This document shows, piece by piece, positions 48,329 to 57,119 of a stretch of DNA of 64,000 bases. Both the position numbers and the translations under genes were made by a program. Below the pieces are notes generated by a model. The model searched no databases. It was not told the DNA's origin and saw only the letters and a program-made list of their open reading frames with translations. This DNA is from Natronorubrum aibiense. Lineage in GTDB: Archaea > Halobacteriota > Halobacteria > Halobacteriales > Natrialbaceae. The first letter of the stretch is position 1; each line of letters starts with the position of its first letter. The stretch is from assembly GCF_009392895.1 (NCBI RefSeq), contig NZ_CP045488.1:868001-932000 (forward strand). The letters run 5' to 3'.

Positions 48329-49492
48329 TCAGCGATCAGTCGGATGCCGGAAGCCGACCGTTTCGGCGTCATCGAGACACCGCTCGGTCGCTTCCTCGAG
48401 GTCGAACTCCCGGACGATCTCGCCGTCTCGAATCAGTGGCTCGAGCAGGGCTTCGCCGTTTTCCGGTCCATCGTCGTCGGCGAGCGCGACGTGGTGGCCA
48501 CCGTCTGCGGTTCGGTACACTTCTTTCACGCCGGAGAGCTTGCCCCGCTTTGAGATTGGATCGCCTTCAATGTCGACGATATCGAGGCTGAAATCGATCG
48601 AGTCGGCGCCCGTGATGTGGCTGCCGACGCCGAAGCCGTCGGCAATGTCTCGCAGGTCGCAGATCGCGTTGGGGCCGAGGCCGCCGCTGCAGAAGATATC
48701 GACGTCCTCGTGGCCGCGCGCGTCGAGTTCCCAGCGGACTTCACGGATGATGTGTCGGAAGTCGCCGCGACGGGAGCCCGTCGTGTCGATCCGAACGCCG
48801 TCGAGATCGTCGCCGAGCGTCTCGGCGGCCAGTAGACTCTCGCTTTTCTCGTCCCAGAAGGTATCCGCGAGAGCGATCCGCGGGACGTCCTCGCCGACGG
48901 CCTCGTCGAACGCCTGCCACGCGTCGGCCTGATTGCCCTCGCCGAAACAGAACATGAGCGCGTGGGGCATCGTGCCACCCGCCTCGCGGTCAAGAATCTC
49001 GCCCGCAGCGACGTGGGAGAAGCCGTCAAGGCCGGCGAGCAACGCGGCCCGTTCGACCGTCGCGGCGATCGACGGGTGGACGTGACGCGCACCGAACGAG
49101 AGGACGGTCGAATCAGGGGCCGCCAGCCGCGCCTCGAGGGCGGCCGTCGCAAAGCCACTGGGCTGGGAGAGGAATCCGAGGAGTGACGTCTCGAGTTCGG
49201 CGAACTCGAGGTACGAGCCCTCGATTCGCATCACCGGGCCGCCGTCGAACAGTTGGCCGTCGGGTAAGGCGTCGATATCGACATCGCGGCCCTCGAACAG
49301 CGTGGCGACGTCTTTGATACCGGTGAAGACCTCGAACGAACCGGTGGGGAACTGATCAGCGGTCACCTCGGCGACGACGTGGGGGTTTTTGCCCGCGTGC
49401 TCGAGGGTGCTCCGAGTGCGCTCGAAGTACGCATCCGTCGCGGAGCCCTCGAGGATCGCCGCCGCCGGGACGGTTCCGAACGGGTTTGACAT
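48329..49492 (-). CDS. pncB: Nicotinate phosphoribosyltransferase
   Basis: 387 residues. It has the PRTase-like barrel with FGARHVHPSIAATVERAALLAGLDGFSHVAAG, TMPHALMFCFGEGNQADAWQAFDE and a phosphate-binding FCSGGLGPNAI region, together with GVGSHITGADSIDFSLDIVDIEG. It converts nicotinate and PRPP to nicotinate mononucleotide in the Preiss-Handler NAD salvage route. The nicotinamidase-like gene at 52926 could supply nicotinate. Confidence 0.9.
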   Translation of the reverse strand: MSNPFGTVPAAAILEGSATDAYFERTRSTLEHAGKNPHVVAEVTADQFPTGSFEVFTGIKDVATLFEGRDVDIDALPDGQLFDGGPVMRIEGSYLEFAELETSLLGFLSQPSGFATAALEARLAAPDSTVLSFGARHVHPSIAATVERAALLAGLDGFSHVAAGEILDREAGGTMPHALMFCFGEGNQADAWQAFDEAVGEDVPRIALADTFWDEKSESLLAAETLGDDLDGVRIDTTGSRRGDFRHIIREVRWELDARGHEDVDIFCSGGLGPNAICDLRDIADGFGVGSHITGADSIDFSLDIVDIEGDPISKRGKLSGVKEVYRTADGGHHVALADDDGPENGEALLEPLIRDGEIVREFDLEEATERCLDDAETVGFRHPTDR

Positions 49493-49578
49493 GCCGACGA
49501 CTTCCCGTGGGAGGCAAATAAGCTACCCGTCTGCCGGCGCTGCCGGCGCTGCCGGCGATCGAGTCTCGACTCTGGGCC

Positions 49579-51015
49579 CTACGCGGCCGCCGCCGATGAC
49601 GTCGTCACTGATGGGCTGGCGGCTGGTGACGGTTCGGCGGCGACGGGGTCGATCGAGCTGGCTGTCGTCCCGTGGATTTCCTCGAGATCAGTCGCCAACG
49701 GCGCGCCGACGATTTCGACCGTCTCGCCGTCGACGGTGACTCGGTAGGCCCCGCCAAAGGGCTCGCTGTCGGGGATGCGATACGCGTCGTCGACCGCAGC
49801 CGCCGGCGCTCCACCGCGATTCTCGAGCAGGCGTCGGTAGGCGTCAGCGAACGCTTCGGCATCGTCGGTGCGTTCCCACTCGAGTCGCCAGACGTGGCCG
49901 GTCTGGCTTTCATCGACCGTGTGCTGATAGGCCTGAAACGCGTCCCCGGCCCAGCCGTCGGTTGCGGGATAGGAGTAGTTGTACGGCGAGAGGTCGGTGC
50001 CGCCGTCGCCTAACGGCCGGTCGACGACGCCGTTTGCCCACAGCGTCGCGAACAGGGTCGCCTCGCCGACCGTCTCCGTATGGGGCTCGCCATCACGGCT
50101 GTAGGGCACCCAGTCGTCGCTCGAGCGGTCCGGAATCGTGACGTCGACCGGACCATCGTCTGGGTAGCGTTCGGGATGGATCAGTTGACTGGTACTCGCC
50201 GGCTTCGTCTCGTGGGCGCGGTCGACGGCCGCCCACCCGCCGCGATCGTGAACATCCGCGACGAACGGCGGTCCCGCCGCGTACGGCGCGTAAATCGAGA
50301 GGAAGAGGCCGACGTTGAACGACTCACGGGGTGCCGGCGCGTCGGCAGTCGACGGACGCTCGTGCTCGACCAGACACTGCCACGCCTCGCCACAGCGTTG
50401 CTCGTACAGGTGTGGCACGTAGGTCGCCTCGCCCTCGAGCAGTCCGAGTTCGGCTCGTCGCTCGTCGATTGTCTCGCCGCGGCGCTCGAGGCCGAAGTGC
50501 TGGTCTTGCAGCGCATGCACCAGTTCGTGGACCAGCGTCTCGCGGTCGAGACGAATGCTGTCCGGATCGTCGGTCACGATCACGATCCGGTCGTTCGTGT
50601 AGTAGCCCTGGACGGCGCTTCCGTAGAGGTCGTTGCGTGCCCGATTGACGTCCGTCTCGCCGTCGACGATGAACGCACCGCGCCAGAGTTCGTTCGTAAA
50701 CGACGAGGCCGAGTCGGGGACACCGCGCTGGCTGCGATACTCGTCTCTGGAGATCACCTCGAGTCGCACGTCGTGTTCGAACTTCAGCCCGCGGACGACC
50801 TCTATTCTGGCCATCGAGCGGTATTTGATGGCCTCGAGTTGCGCTTCGGTGAGTTCCGGACTGTCGTCGAACTCGAACGCATCGTCGTGGGTGTAGTCGC
50901 CGACGACACCGAGTTCGCGGTCGGTGTCGAACTGATCCGGAGACTGGGGGAGCGTACAGCCAGAGAGCACGAGCAGCGTCGCGACCGCGACCAGTGCGAG
51001 TCGACCCCGTTGCAT
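49579..51015 (-). CDS. Hvo_1808-family surface lipoprotein with HELVH motif
   Basis: About 478 residues. Starts: GTG at 51021 or the internal ATG at 51015, which I prefer. The leader LVALATLLVLSGC-type sequence ends in a lipobox (LSGC, Cys near 20). The mature part has KYRSMARIEVVRGL, the zinc-peptidase-like LVHELVHALQDQHFG, and the domain-ending EWERTDDAEAFADAYRRLLENRGG. It is the shorter of two adjacent paralogues. The HExxH motif hints at a membrane-anchored zinc peptidase, but the third ligand cannot be fixed and no activity is known for the family. Confidence 0.82.
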   Translation of the reverse strand: MQRGRLALVAVATLLVLSGCTLPQSPDQFDTDRELGVVGDYTHDDAFEFDDSPELTEAQLEAIKYRSMARIEVVRGLKFEHDVRLEVISRDEYRSQRGVPDSASSFTNELWRGAFIVDGETDVNRARNDLYGSAVQGYYTNDRIVIVTDDPDSIRLDRETLVHELVHALQDQHFGLERRGETIDERRAELGLLEGEATYVPHLYEQRCGEAWQCLVEHERPSTADAPAPRESFNVGLFLSIYAPYAAGPPFVADVHDRGGWAAVDRAHETKPASTSQLIHPERYPDDGPVDVTIPDRSSDDWVPYSRDGEPHTETVGEATLFATLWANGVVDRPLGDGGTDLSPYNYSYPATDGWAGDAFQAYQHTVDESQTGHVWRLEWERTDDAEAFADAYRRLLENRGGAPAAAVDDAYRIPDSEPFGGAYRVTVDGETVEIVGAPLATDLEEIHGTTASSIDPVAAEPSPAASPSVTTSSAAAA

Positions 51016-51069
51016 TGACACCCCGTTTCGACGGACGGGCCATATACTGATCGCTGCCCGTGGACGGTC

Positions 51070-52773
51070 TCAAGCGGCGCCGCGTCGCCGACCGTCCGCG
51101 CAGTCGGTGGCAGGCGATTCAGAGCCGTCGGCGCGAGTCGTCGATCGGCGGCACGAGAGCCAGACACGGACGGTCTCCCCTCGCGTTTTCACACCGATCG
51201 CGACCGAGAGGCCGAGTATCGATCCGGGTACGGCGAATCCGGGAATCGAATCAGTGTCATCGTCCGTGCTGCCGTCGTCGTCATCGCTCGTGTCCACCGG
51301 CACGCGCTCGAGCGTGTCGTCGCCCTCGGGTGCGGCGCTGGCGTCGATGTTGTCGAGTTCGTCGACCGACGGTGCACGGACGATCGTCACCGTCTCGCCG
51401 TCGCGGTCGATGGCGTACGCGCCGGGAAACTCGTCGTCGATTACGTACGTGTCCTGTCGGTCCGGGACGGGTTCGGCGTCGTAGATTTCGAGCAACTCGA
51501 GATAGCCCGTGACGAACTGCTGGGCGTCCTCGCTCGAGCGCCACTCGGTTTGCCAGACGTAGCCGGTGTCGGCCGCCGTGGGGTCGTCGACAGTCGTGTC
51601 GACGTAGACGGCCAGTTCGTCGCCGGCCCAGCCGTCGGTGTACGGCTGATCGTAGTCGTATCCCGAAATTCCGTCCGCGAGCATCGCCTCCGAATCGATC
51701 ACCGACGGCTGGTCTCGGTCGTGGATGTCAGCACCGAGCATCGACACCATCGCGGCTTCGCCGACCGTCTGTCTTGCCGGTTCGCCGTCGATCTTGAGAG
51801 GGGCCCACGAATCGCTCGAGCGGTCCTCGACTGTCACCGAGACCGGCTCGTGCTCCTCGTCAGGATGGATCACCGTCGACGAACTCGTCGGCGGGTCGTC
51901 GTAGGCCGCGTTCACCGCGGACCACCCGCCGGCCTCGCGCAGCGAGTCGACGTACGCCGGGCCGTCGTTGTAGGGCTGGTAGAGCGTCATGTAGAGCCCC
52001 CAGTTGAGCTGCGAGAACTGTTCGGAGTTCGGCTCCGACTCGTCGGGCTGGGCACACGCCCACTCGTCACCACAGCGAGTTTCGTACTCAGCCTCGACCC
52101 AGGCGGCATCGCCCTCGACGAGACCGTTCGTGGCGGTGTCCTGGTCGATCGTCGCGCGTTCGTACTGCGAGAGATCGAACCGCTGGTCCTGAAGTGCGTG
52201 GACCAGTTCGTGTCCGAGGATGGGCTCGTCCAGTTCCGGTGTCTCCGTGGTGTCCGAGACGACGATGATCCGGTCAGTCTCCGGATCGTAGTAGCCGCCG
52301 ACGGCGCCGCCGTACATCGCCTCGAACTCGTCGCCAGCGTCGGTGTCGCGGTCGACCATGAACAGCGCCTCGTAGGTGACGTTCTGCGTGAGTCGTCCGT
52401 CCTCGGTCGTCTCGAGGAAGACGTCTTTGTGCTCGGTCTGGTACTCCTCGCGGGAGATGACCTCGACTTCGACGTCGTCCTCGAACGTCATTCCACGGAT
52501 CTGCTCGACGCGTGCCATCGAGCGGTAGACGACCGGCTCGAGTTCGTCGTCGTCGACGGTGGCACTCGAACGGTCGTCGACGGGGAGTTCGTCGTCGTAC
52601 CAGTAGCCGTTGACGTAGCCGACGGTGTCTTCGGTGGTTGGGTCGTCTGCCCGGTCGGGCGAGTCGTCCAACAGCGCCGGCGTCATCCCGCCGGCTACGG
52701 CCAGCGTCACAACGAGCGTCGATACCGCAACGAAGGCGACGAGCAGTCGCGTCCGCGTCAGTGTGGCCGTCAT
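51070..52773 (-). CDS. Hvo_1808-family surface protein with HELVH and C-terminal anchor-like tail
   Basis: About 567 residues from the ATG at 52773. The signal LLVAFVAVSTLVVTLAVAGG lies at about 9-28. The body parallels the neighbour: YRSMARVEQIRGMTFED, ILGHELVHALQDQRF, EWRSSEDAQQFVTGYLELL. The C-terminus has an acidic linker (DTSDDDDGSTDDDTDS), then PGFAVPGSILGLSVAIG, resembling a PGF-type sorting signal. About 40 further residues, basic and cysteine-containing, follow, which normal sorting signals lack. Either the tail is functional or a frameshift extended the frame. Confidence 0.8.
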   Translation of the reverse strand: MTATLTRTRLLVAFVAVSTLVVTLAVAGGMTPALLDDSPDRADDPTTEDTVGYVNGYWYDDELPVDDRSSATVDDDELEPVVYRSMARVEQIRGMTFEDDVEVEVISREEYQTEHKDVFLETTEDGRLTQNVTYEALFMVDRDTDAGDEFEAMYGGAVGGYYDPETDRIIVVSDTTETPELDEPILGHELVHALQDQRFDLSQYERATIDQDTATNGLVEGDAAWVEAEYETRCGDEWACAQPDESEPNSEQFSQLNWGLYMTLYQPYNDGPAYVDSLREAGGWSAVNAAYDDPPTSSSTVIHPDEEHEPVSVTVEDRSSDSWAPLKIDGEPARQTVGEAAMVSMLGADIHDRDQPSVIDSEAMLADGISGYDYDQPYTDGWAGDELAVYVDTTVDDPTAADTGYVWQTEWRSSEDAQQFVTGYLELLEIYDAEPVPDRQDTYVIDDEFPGAYAIDRDGETVTIVRAPSVDELDNIDASAAPEGDDTLERVPVDTSDDDDGSTDDDTDSIPGFAVPGSILGLSVAIGVKTRGETVRVWLSCRRSTTRADGSESPATDCADGRRRGAA

Positions 52774-52925
52774 TCGAAAGGGTAAACGCCCGTAAGCAGG
52801 CGACGGTGAAAAGACCGCTGATCGGGGTGATGGCGTCTCCCAGCGCCGAACGCGTCGCGTCGAGAGGACTGCGGCTCTGGTCGCCACGAACGTTTTGAGC
52901 ACCGCGAACGTAGCGTGTCGTACGC

Positions 52926-53504
52926 ATGCACCTCGAGCCAGCACGCACGGCCGTCGTCGTCGTCGACATGCAAAACGGGTTCTGCCACCCGGACGGCTCG
53001 CTGTACGCACCGGGCAGCGAGGCGGTCATCGAGCCGATCGCTGCCCTCGTCTCCCGCGCTCACGAGGCCGGTGCGAAAGTGATCTACACCCGGGACGTCC
53101 ACCCGCCGGAGCAGTTCGACGACGCACACTACTACGACGAGTTCGAACAGTGGGGTGAACACGTCCTCGAGGGGTCGTGGGAGGCCGAGATCGTCGACGA
53201 ACTCCCGGCTGACGAGGCCGACCTGATCGTCGAAAAACACACCTACGACGCCTTCTACAACACCGAACTCGAGGGGTGGCTCAACGCCCGCGGGATCGAC
53301 GACCTCGTAATCTGTGGCACGCTCGCGAACGTCTGTGTCCTCCACACAGGTGGCAGCGCAGGGATTCGTGACTTCCGGCCACTCATGGTCGAAGACTGCA
53401 TCGGTGCGATCGAAGACGACCACCACGAATACGCCTTAGACCACGCCGAGTGGTTGTTCGGCGAAGTCGTCACGAGCGACGACCTCGAGTTCGACGGCGC
53501 GTGA
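52926..53504 (+). CDS. Isochorismatase-family cysteine hydrolase, nicotinamidase-like
   Basis: 192 residues. Catalytic triad Asp (VVVDMQNGF, about D14), Lys (EKHTYDAF, about K99) and Cys (LANVCVLHTGG, about C137), with GTLANVC forming the nucleophile turn. The metal site of true nicotinamidases is partly present. It is likely to hydrolyse nicotinamide to nicotinate and ammonia. Nicotinate phosphoribosyltransferase lies about 3.4 kb away on the other strand, so the two steps of NAD salvage are close. Confidence 0.85.
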   Translation: MHLEPARTAVVVVDMQNGFCHPDGSLYAPGSEAVIEPIAALVSRAHEAGAKVIYTRDVHPPEQFDDAHYYDEFEQWGEHVLEGSWEAEIVDELPADEADLIVEKHTYDAFYNTELEGWLNARGIDDLVICGTLANVCVLHTGGSAGIRDFRPLMVEDCIGAIEDDHHEYALDHAEWLFGEVVTSDDLEFDGA

Positions 53505-53553
53505 CCGACGCGAAGTGAGAGCGTTTTCAACGGTTCCCTCCCAACGAGGGGGT

Positions 53554-53688
53554 ATGAACACCCATCGATCCGCGCGGCGACCGGCCCTCGAGCGACCGGC
53601 TCCCTCGACGGACGAGCCGTCGACGACGTCCCCGACGAAGCCACTGAAACCGGCGTTCACCAGTCCTGTACGCGGGTGGTCGACATGA
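53554..53688 (+). CDS. Possible 44-residue basic protein
   Basis: MNTHRSARRPALERPAPSTD and 24 more residues, Pro/Thr/Arg-rich, preceded by GAGGGGGT. Its TGA overlaps the ATG of the following membrane protein (ATGA), so it may be a coupled leader. It is not recognised. Confidence 0.4.
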   Translation: MNTHRSARRPALERPAPSTDEPSTTSPTKPLKPAFTSPVRGWST

Positions 53689-53846
53689 GTTCCCGTCGAC
53701 TGCGCACGATGTACCTCCTCGGGATCGGACTGAACGCGGTCGCACTGGTGTATGCGGCCATGGACGGCTCACCGCTGTTTGCGGGGACGTTCGGCCTCGT
53801 CATGGTCTATCTGGCCGTGCGCTATTGGATGGTCACGACCGACTAA
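53685..53846 (+). CDS. Small two-helix membrane protein
   Basis: 53 residues (MSSRRLRTMYLLGIGLNAVA...). Hydrophobic segments at about 9-25 and 31-48 with a positive N-terminus suggest a hairpin with both ends inside. Start and preceding stop overlap by ATGA. No family was recognised. Confidence 0.6.
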   Translation: MSSRRLRTMYLLGIGLNAVALVYAAMDGSPLFAGTFGLVMVYLAVRYWMVTTD

Positions 53847-53901
53847 AAACGCGTCTCACTGCAGGCGGAGTCGTATCCCGTCGGAACTCGAAACCGAACC
53901 A

Positions 53902-54066
53902 ATGATCGAGTCGGTTCCGACTCCCGTCGAGGCGGCGATCTACCTCTATTTCGGCGTCATCGCCGCGGTCGGCTGTTATCTCCACGGCCGGCTCTGGCTC
54001 AGCCATCGGGGTCAGCGCGTGGTGACGTCTGATCGAACGGCGGCGACCAGCGACGAGCGTCCCTGA
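53902..54066 (+). CDS. Small membrane protein
   Basis: 54 residues with one strong hydrophobic segment (PVEAAIYLYFGVIAAVGCYL, about 8-27) and a polar C-terminal tail. It lies 55 bases after the preceding small membrane protein on the same strand. Function unknown. Confidence 0.6.
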   Translation: MIESVPTPVEAAIYLYFGVIAAVGCYLHGRLWLSHRGQRVVTSDRTAATSDERP

Positions 54067-54075
54067 CTGTGGACG

Positions 54076-54561
54076 TTACTCCGATCGGAAGATACGGAAC
54101 GCACCCTGCCCAGTCGCGACTTCGCGCGTCTCGCCGTCGGGCGTGGTGCTTTCGACCATGATCTCACTGACGCCGACGCTGCCGCCGACGCGGATCACGT
54201 TCGCCGTCGCAACGAGATCGCCGACTGCAGGGCGGAGATAGTTGACGTTCAGGTTGATCGTCGCGATTCGTGCATCGAAGGGGTTGTCCATGGCGGTCCG
54301 AAGTGCGAGTCCACCGGCCGTATCGATCAACGTCGCGGCGATCCCGCCGTGAAGATCTGCCCGCCCGTCACCCGACGGGGACGGGCGCTTGTTGCTCAGT
54401 TTCTCGTCGTACGGCACCGACAGCGTCATCGTCCCCTCACCGATGTGCTCGACGGTCGTCCCGATCCACGAGAGGAACTCCTGATTCTCCTCGATAAAGT
54501 ACTGGAGGAGGCTCTCGAGATCGGCGAACTCCTCGGGAGTGGGCTGCGTGTCGTCGGTCAT
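54076..54561 (-). CDS. PaaI-family thioesterase (hotdog fold)
   Basis: 161 residues. The hotdog core has LHGGIAATLIDTAGGLALRT with the active-site-like D in about the middle, and DARIATINLNVNYLRPAVGDLVATANV following. The family hydrolyses acyl-CoA, usually phenylacetyl- or other aromatic CoA esters, or releases CoA from stuck intermediates. The convergent small membrane gene ends 10 bases away. Confidence 0.88.
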   Translation of the reverse strand: MTDDTQPTPEEFADLESLLQYFIEENQEFLSWIGTTVEHIGEGTMTLSVPYDEKLSNKRPSPSGDGRADLHGGIAATLIDTAGGLALRTAMDNPFDARIATINLNVNYLRPAVGDLVATANVIRVGGSVGVSEIMVESTTPDGETREVATGQGAFRIFRSE

Positions 54562-54745
54562 GCCCTGTGGTCTGCTATCGACGCTCTTTACCGCTACGTT
54601 TCTCGGCTGTCACGTTGTCGATCGTTGTGTGGCTCTCGGACGTCGTTGCTGTAACCGTTGAGCAGCACTGAACGCTTCCCAAGCTCAAATTGCCGTTTCA
54701 GTCTCGAGAAGAGATTTATCGACCTCTTGTGAAGGGAGCGAACAG

Positions 54746-56158
54746 ATGCCGACAGATCGACGGACCCTGATCGCGTGTTCCAGTGCCTTCCTTGCGGGAC
54801 TGGCCGGCTGTGCGGGCATAACTGACCCAGCGGACGACCCGAACGCGACCGACGGCCCGAATTCGAACGGCGAGACGCCGAGCCCCTTCGACGGCGACGT
54901 CCCCTCCTTCCCGACGCTCGAGTTCGTGACTGATCCCGACCTCGAGGCCGCCCTGCTGGCCGACCAGATCCGCGGCAACGTCGCCTTCTCGCTCGATCTC
55001 CTCGCACACCTCCGCGCGGACGAACCGGACGAGAACCTGTTTTTCTCGCCGTACAGCGTCTCGGTCGCGCTGGCGATGACCTACGCCGGTGCTCGAGGCG
55101 AGACGGCCGTAGAGATGGCCGACGCGCTGCGCTACGTGCTCGAGGGCGAGGACCTTCACGCCGCCTTCGGCGCGCTCGAGACCGAATTCGAGCAGCGAAA
55201 CGAAGACGGCGCGACAGTCGAGCAACCGGCGTGGGAAACCGACGAGTCCGACGGCGACGACGAAGACGCCCTCGGCTTCGAACTCTCGAGTGCGAACGCC
55301 GTCTGGACCGACGACGGGCTCTCACTCGAGGCGGGGTTCCGCGAGGTGCTCGAGGCCTACTACGGCGCTGGCGAGCGGCTGGTCGACTTCACGGGCAGTC
55401 CCGAGGAAGAACGTCAGGAGATCAACACGTGGGTCGAATCGCAGACGAACGATCGGATCGAGGAGTTGCTCCCGAAGGAATCGATCGACGCCTCGACCCG
55501 ACTCGTCCTCACGAACGCGGTCTACTTTCTCGCCGCCTGGGAGCACGACTTCGATCCCGCGGACACCGAACCCGACACGTTCACGAGCCTCGACGGCAGC
55601 GAGACCGAGGTCGACCTGATGCACCAGACCACCGAGTTGCGCTATGCCGAGGTCGATGGCCACCAACTCGTCGAACTCCCGTACGCCAATGGCGACACGA
55701 GCATGATCGTCATCCTCCCCGCCGAGGGCGAGTTCGAGACGTTCGAGGAGGCGTTTACGGTGGATCGGTTAGCGACCATGCTCAAGGAGACGTCCCAGAC
55801 ACAGGTCGACCTCACGCTTCCGACGTTCGGGATCGAGTCAAAGTTCAGCCTCGTCGATGTCATGCAGGAGCTGGGCATGGAACGAGCGTTCGGCGCTGGG
55901 GCGGACTTCAGCGGCATGGTCGGGGACGACGTGGGACTGTTCGTCGACGACATCGTCCACCAGAGCTTCGTCTCAGTCGACGAGGAAGGAACCGAAGCGG
56001 CAGCAGCGACGGCAGTTGAAATGGTCGAATCTGCCCCGTCGGAGCACGTAAAAATGACTGGCGATCGGCCGTTCCTCTTTTACATTCGCGATCGACCGAC
56101 CGAGACGCCGCTGTTCGTCGGTCGGGTCGTCGACGGCGCGACGCTTCAGGACGACTGA
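54746..56158 (+). CDS. Serpin-family protease inhibitor, lipoprotein
   Basis: 470 residues. A leader with lipobox (SAFLAGLAGC, Cys near 23) anchors it outside the membrane. The serpin core shows NLFFSPYSVSVALAMTYAGARGET, TRLVLTNAVYFLAAWEHDF, MIVILPAEG and FSLVDVMQELGMERAFG. The reactive loop hinge EEGTEAAAATAVEM has the small alanine-rich residues required for insertion, so it should be inhibitory. By counting from the hinge, P1-P1' is near Ser-Ala in MVESAPSEH. An acidic insert (about 150-175, PAWETDESDGDDED) suits high salt. The target protease is unknown. Confidence 0.93.
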   Translation: MPTDRRTLIACSSAFLAGLAGCAGITDPADDPNATDGPNSNGETPSPFDGDVPSFPTLEFVTDPDLEAALLADQIRGNVAFSLDLLAHLRADEPDENLFFSPYSVSVALAMTYAGARGETAVEMADALRYVLEGEDLHAAFGALETEFEQRNEDGATVEQPAWETDESDGDDEDALGFELSSANAVWTDDGLSLEAGFREVLEAYYGAGERLVDFTGSPEEERQEINTWVESQTNDRIEELLPKESIDASTRLVLTNAVYFLAAWEHDFDPADTEPDTFTSLDGSETEVDLMHQTTELRYAEVDGHQLVELPYANGDTSMIVILPAEGEFETFEEAFTVDRLATMLKETSQTQVDLTLPTFGIESKFSLVDVMQELGMERAFGAGADFSGMVGDDVGLFVDDIVHQSFVSVDEEGTEAAAATAVEMVESAPSEHVKMTGDRPFLFYIRDRPTETPLFVGRVVDGATLQDD

Positions 56159-56181
56159 CGAGCGGCGGTGATCGGCACGCC

Positions 56182-57057
56182 TCAGCGGCCGTCGCTCGAG
56201 CGAACCCGAACCCGCATGTGCTCGCCCACCTCGAGCGTTCGATCCGGACAGATCAGTTTCGCGCCGAAGTCGGCATCTCGAGCGCAGAACAGCGACAGAC
56301 CGGTGATCGCTTCGCCGTTTGCCGTGACGATCACGTCGTCCCACGTGATAGTGCGCCCGTCAGCGACGCCGAGTCGGTCGCCGTTGAGCGAGACGGGACC
56401 GGCGAACGAGCGCCCGCGGCCGTGGATGCCACCGCCGTCGTAGTGGGGCAATCCGCCGTCGAGGACGCCGCCGCCGTCGGCACGGACGCCGACGAACGCT
56501 TCGCCCGGCGCGGGGTGTGTCGGCGCATCGAGCACGGCGTAGGTCTCGCCGGTCGCGACGACCGTTCCGGTGCCGTCCCACGCGAGCGGATGAATGTCGA
56601 CGCCCACCTCGAGCGGGAGCGATCCCGCCGCCCGGTGGAGGTTCTGGTCGGGTCGGCGGACGCCGACGTGGAGGTGGTTGTCGACCCACGGGGCAAAAAA
56701 GCCGGCCCGGACGAGGTTGCCGAGCGACTCGCCCCGCTCGACGTGCTGGCCCGCCTCGACGGACGGGTTGACGTGGAGAACCCGAACGACCAGTCCCTCG
56801 AGAGCTGCTGGGCCGTCACACTCGAGCAGGATGAGATAATCGTGCTCGGGGGCGTAGGGTTTCGACGGCGCGCGAACGGCTCTGGTCTCGATGACGATTC
56901 CGGAGACGGGGCTGGGCGCGGTGGTCGTCCGGCCATCCCGGAGCGTGCCGGGATAGAGGTCGATTGCACACCCCTCATCGTGAGCGGGATACGGCGAGTT
57001 GTACAGCGAGAAGCGTTCGTACTGCGCGAGCGTCGCCTCGGGAAGCGTCACGGCCAT
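56182..57057 (-). CDS. M23-peptidase-fold-like protein, no signal peptide
   Basis: 291 residues. The N-terminal half has AHDEGCAIDLYPG (His-x-Gly-x-Asp-like), GIVIETR, ILLECDGPAALEGLVVRVLHVNPSVEAGQHVERGESLG (split) and NHLHVGVRRP, the order seen in LytM/M23 folds. No leader is seen and it ends with a beta-rich segment (about 215-291). It may be a cytoplasmic protein using the fold for sugar or metal binding, rather than a wall peptidase, since haloarchaea lack peptidoglycan. Confidence 0.55.
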   Translation of the reverse strand: MAVTLPEATLAQYERFSLYNSPYPAHDEGCAIDLYPGTLRDGRTTTAPSPVSGIVIETRAVRAPSKPYAPEHDYLILLECDGPAALEGLVVRVLHVNPSVEAGQHVERGESLGNLVRAGFFAPWVDNHLHVGVRRPDQNLHRAAGSLPLEVGVDIHPLAWDGTGTVVATGETYAVLDAPTHPAPGEAFVGVRADGGGVLDGGLPHYDGGGIHGRGRSFAGPVSLNGDRLGVADGRTITWDDVIVTANGEAITGLSLFCARDADFGAKLICPDRTLEVGEHMRVRVRSSDGR

Positions 57058-57119
57058 CGTGTGTCTGGTTCGTCTGCGCAGCGGGAGCGTTTAGGTCCAT
57101 CGGGTACAATCGAAGACTG

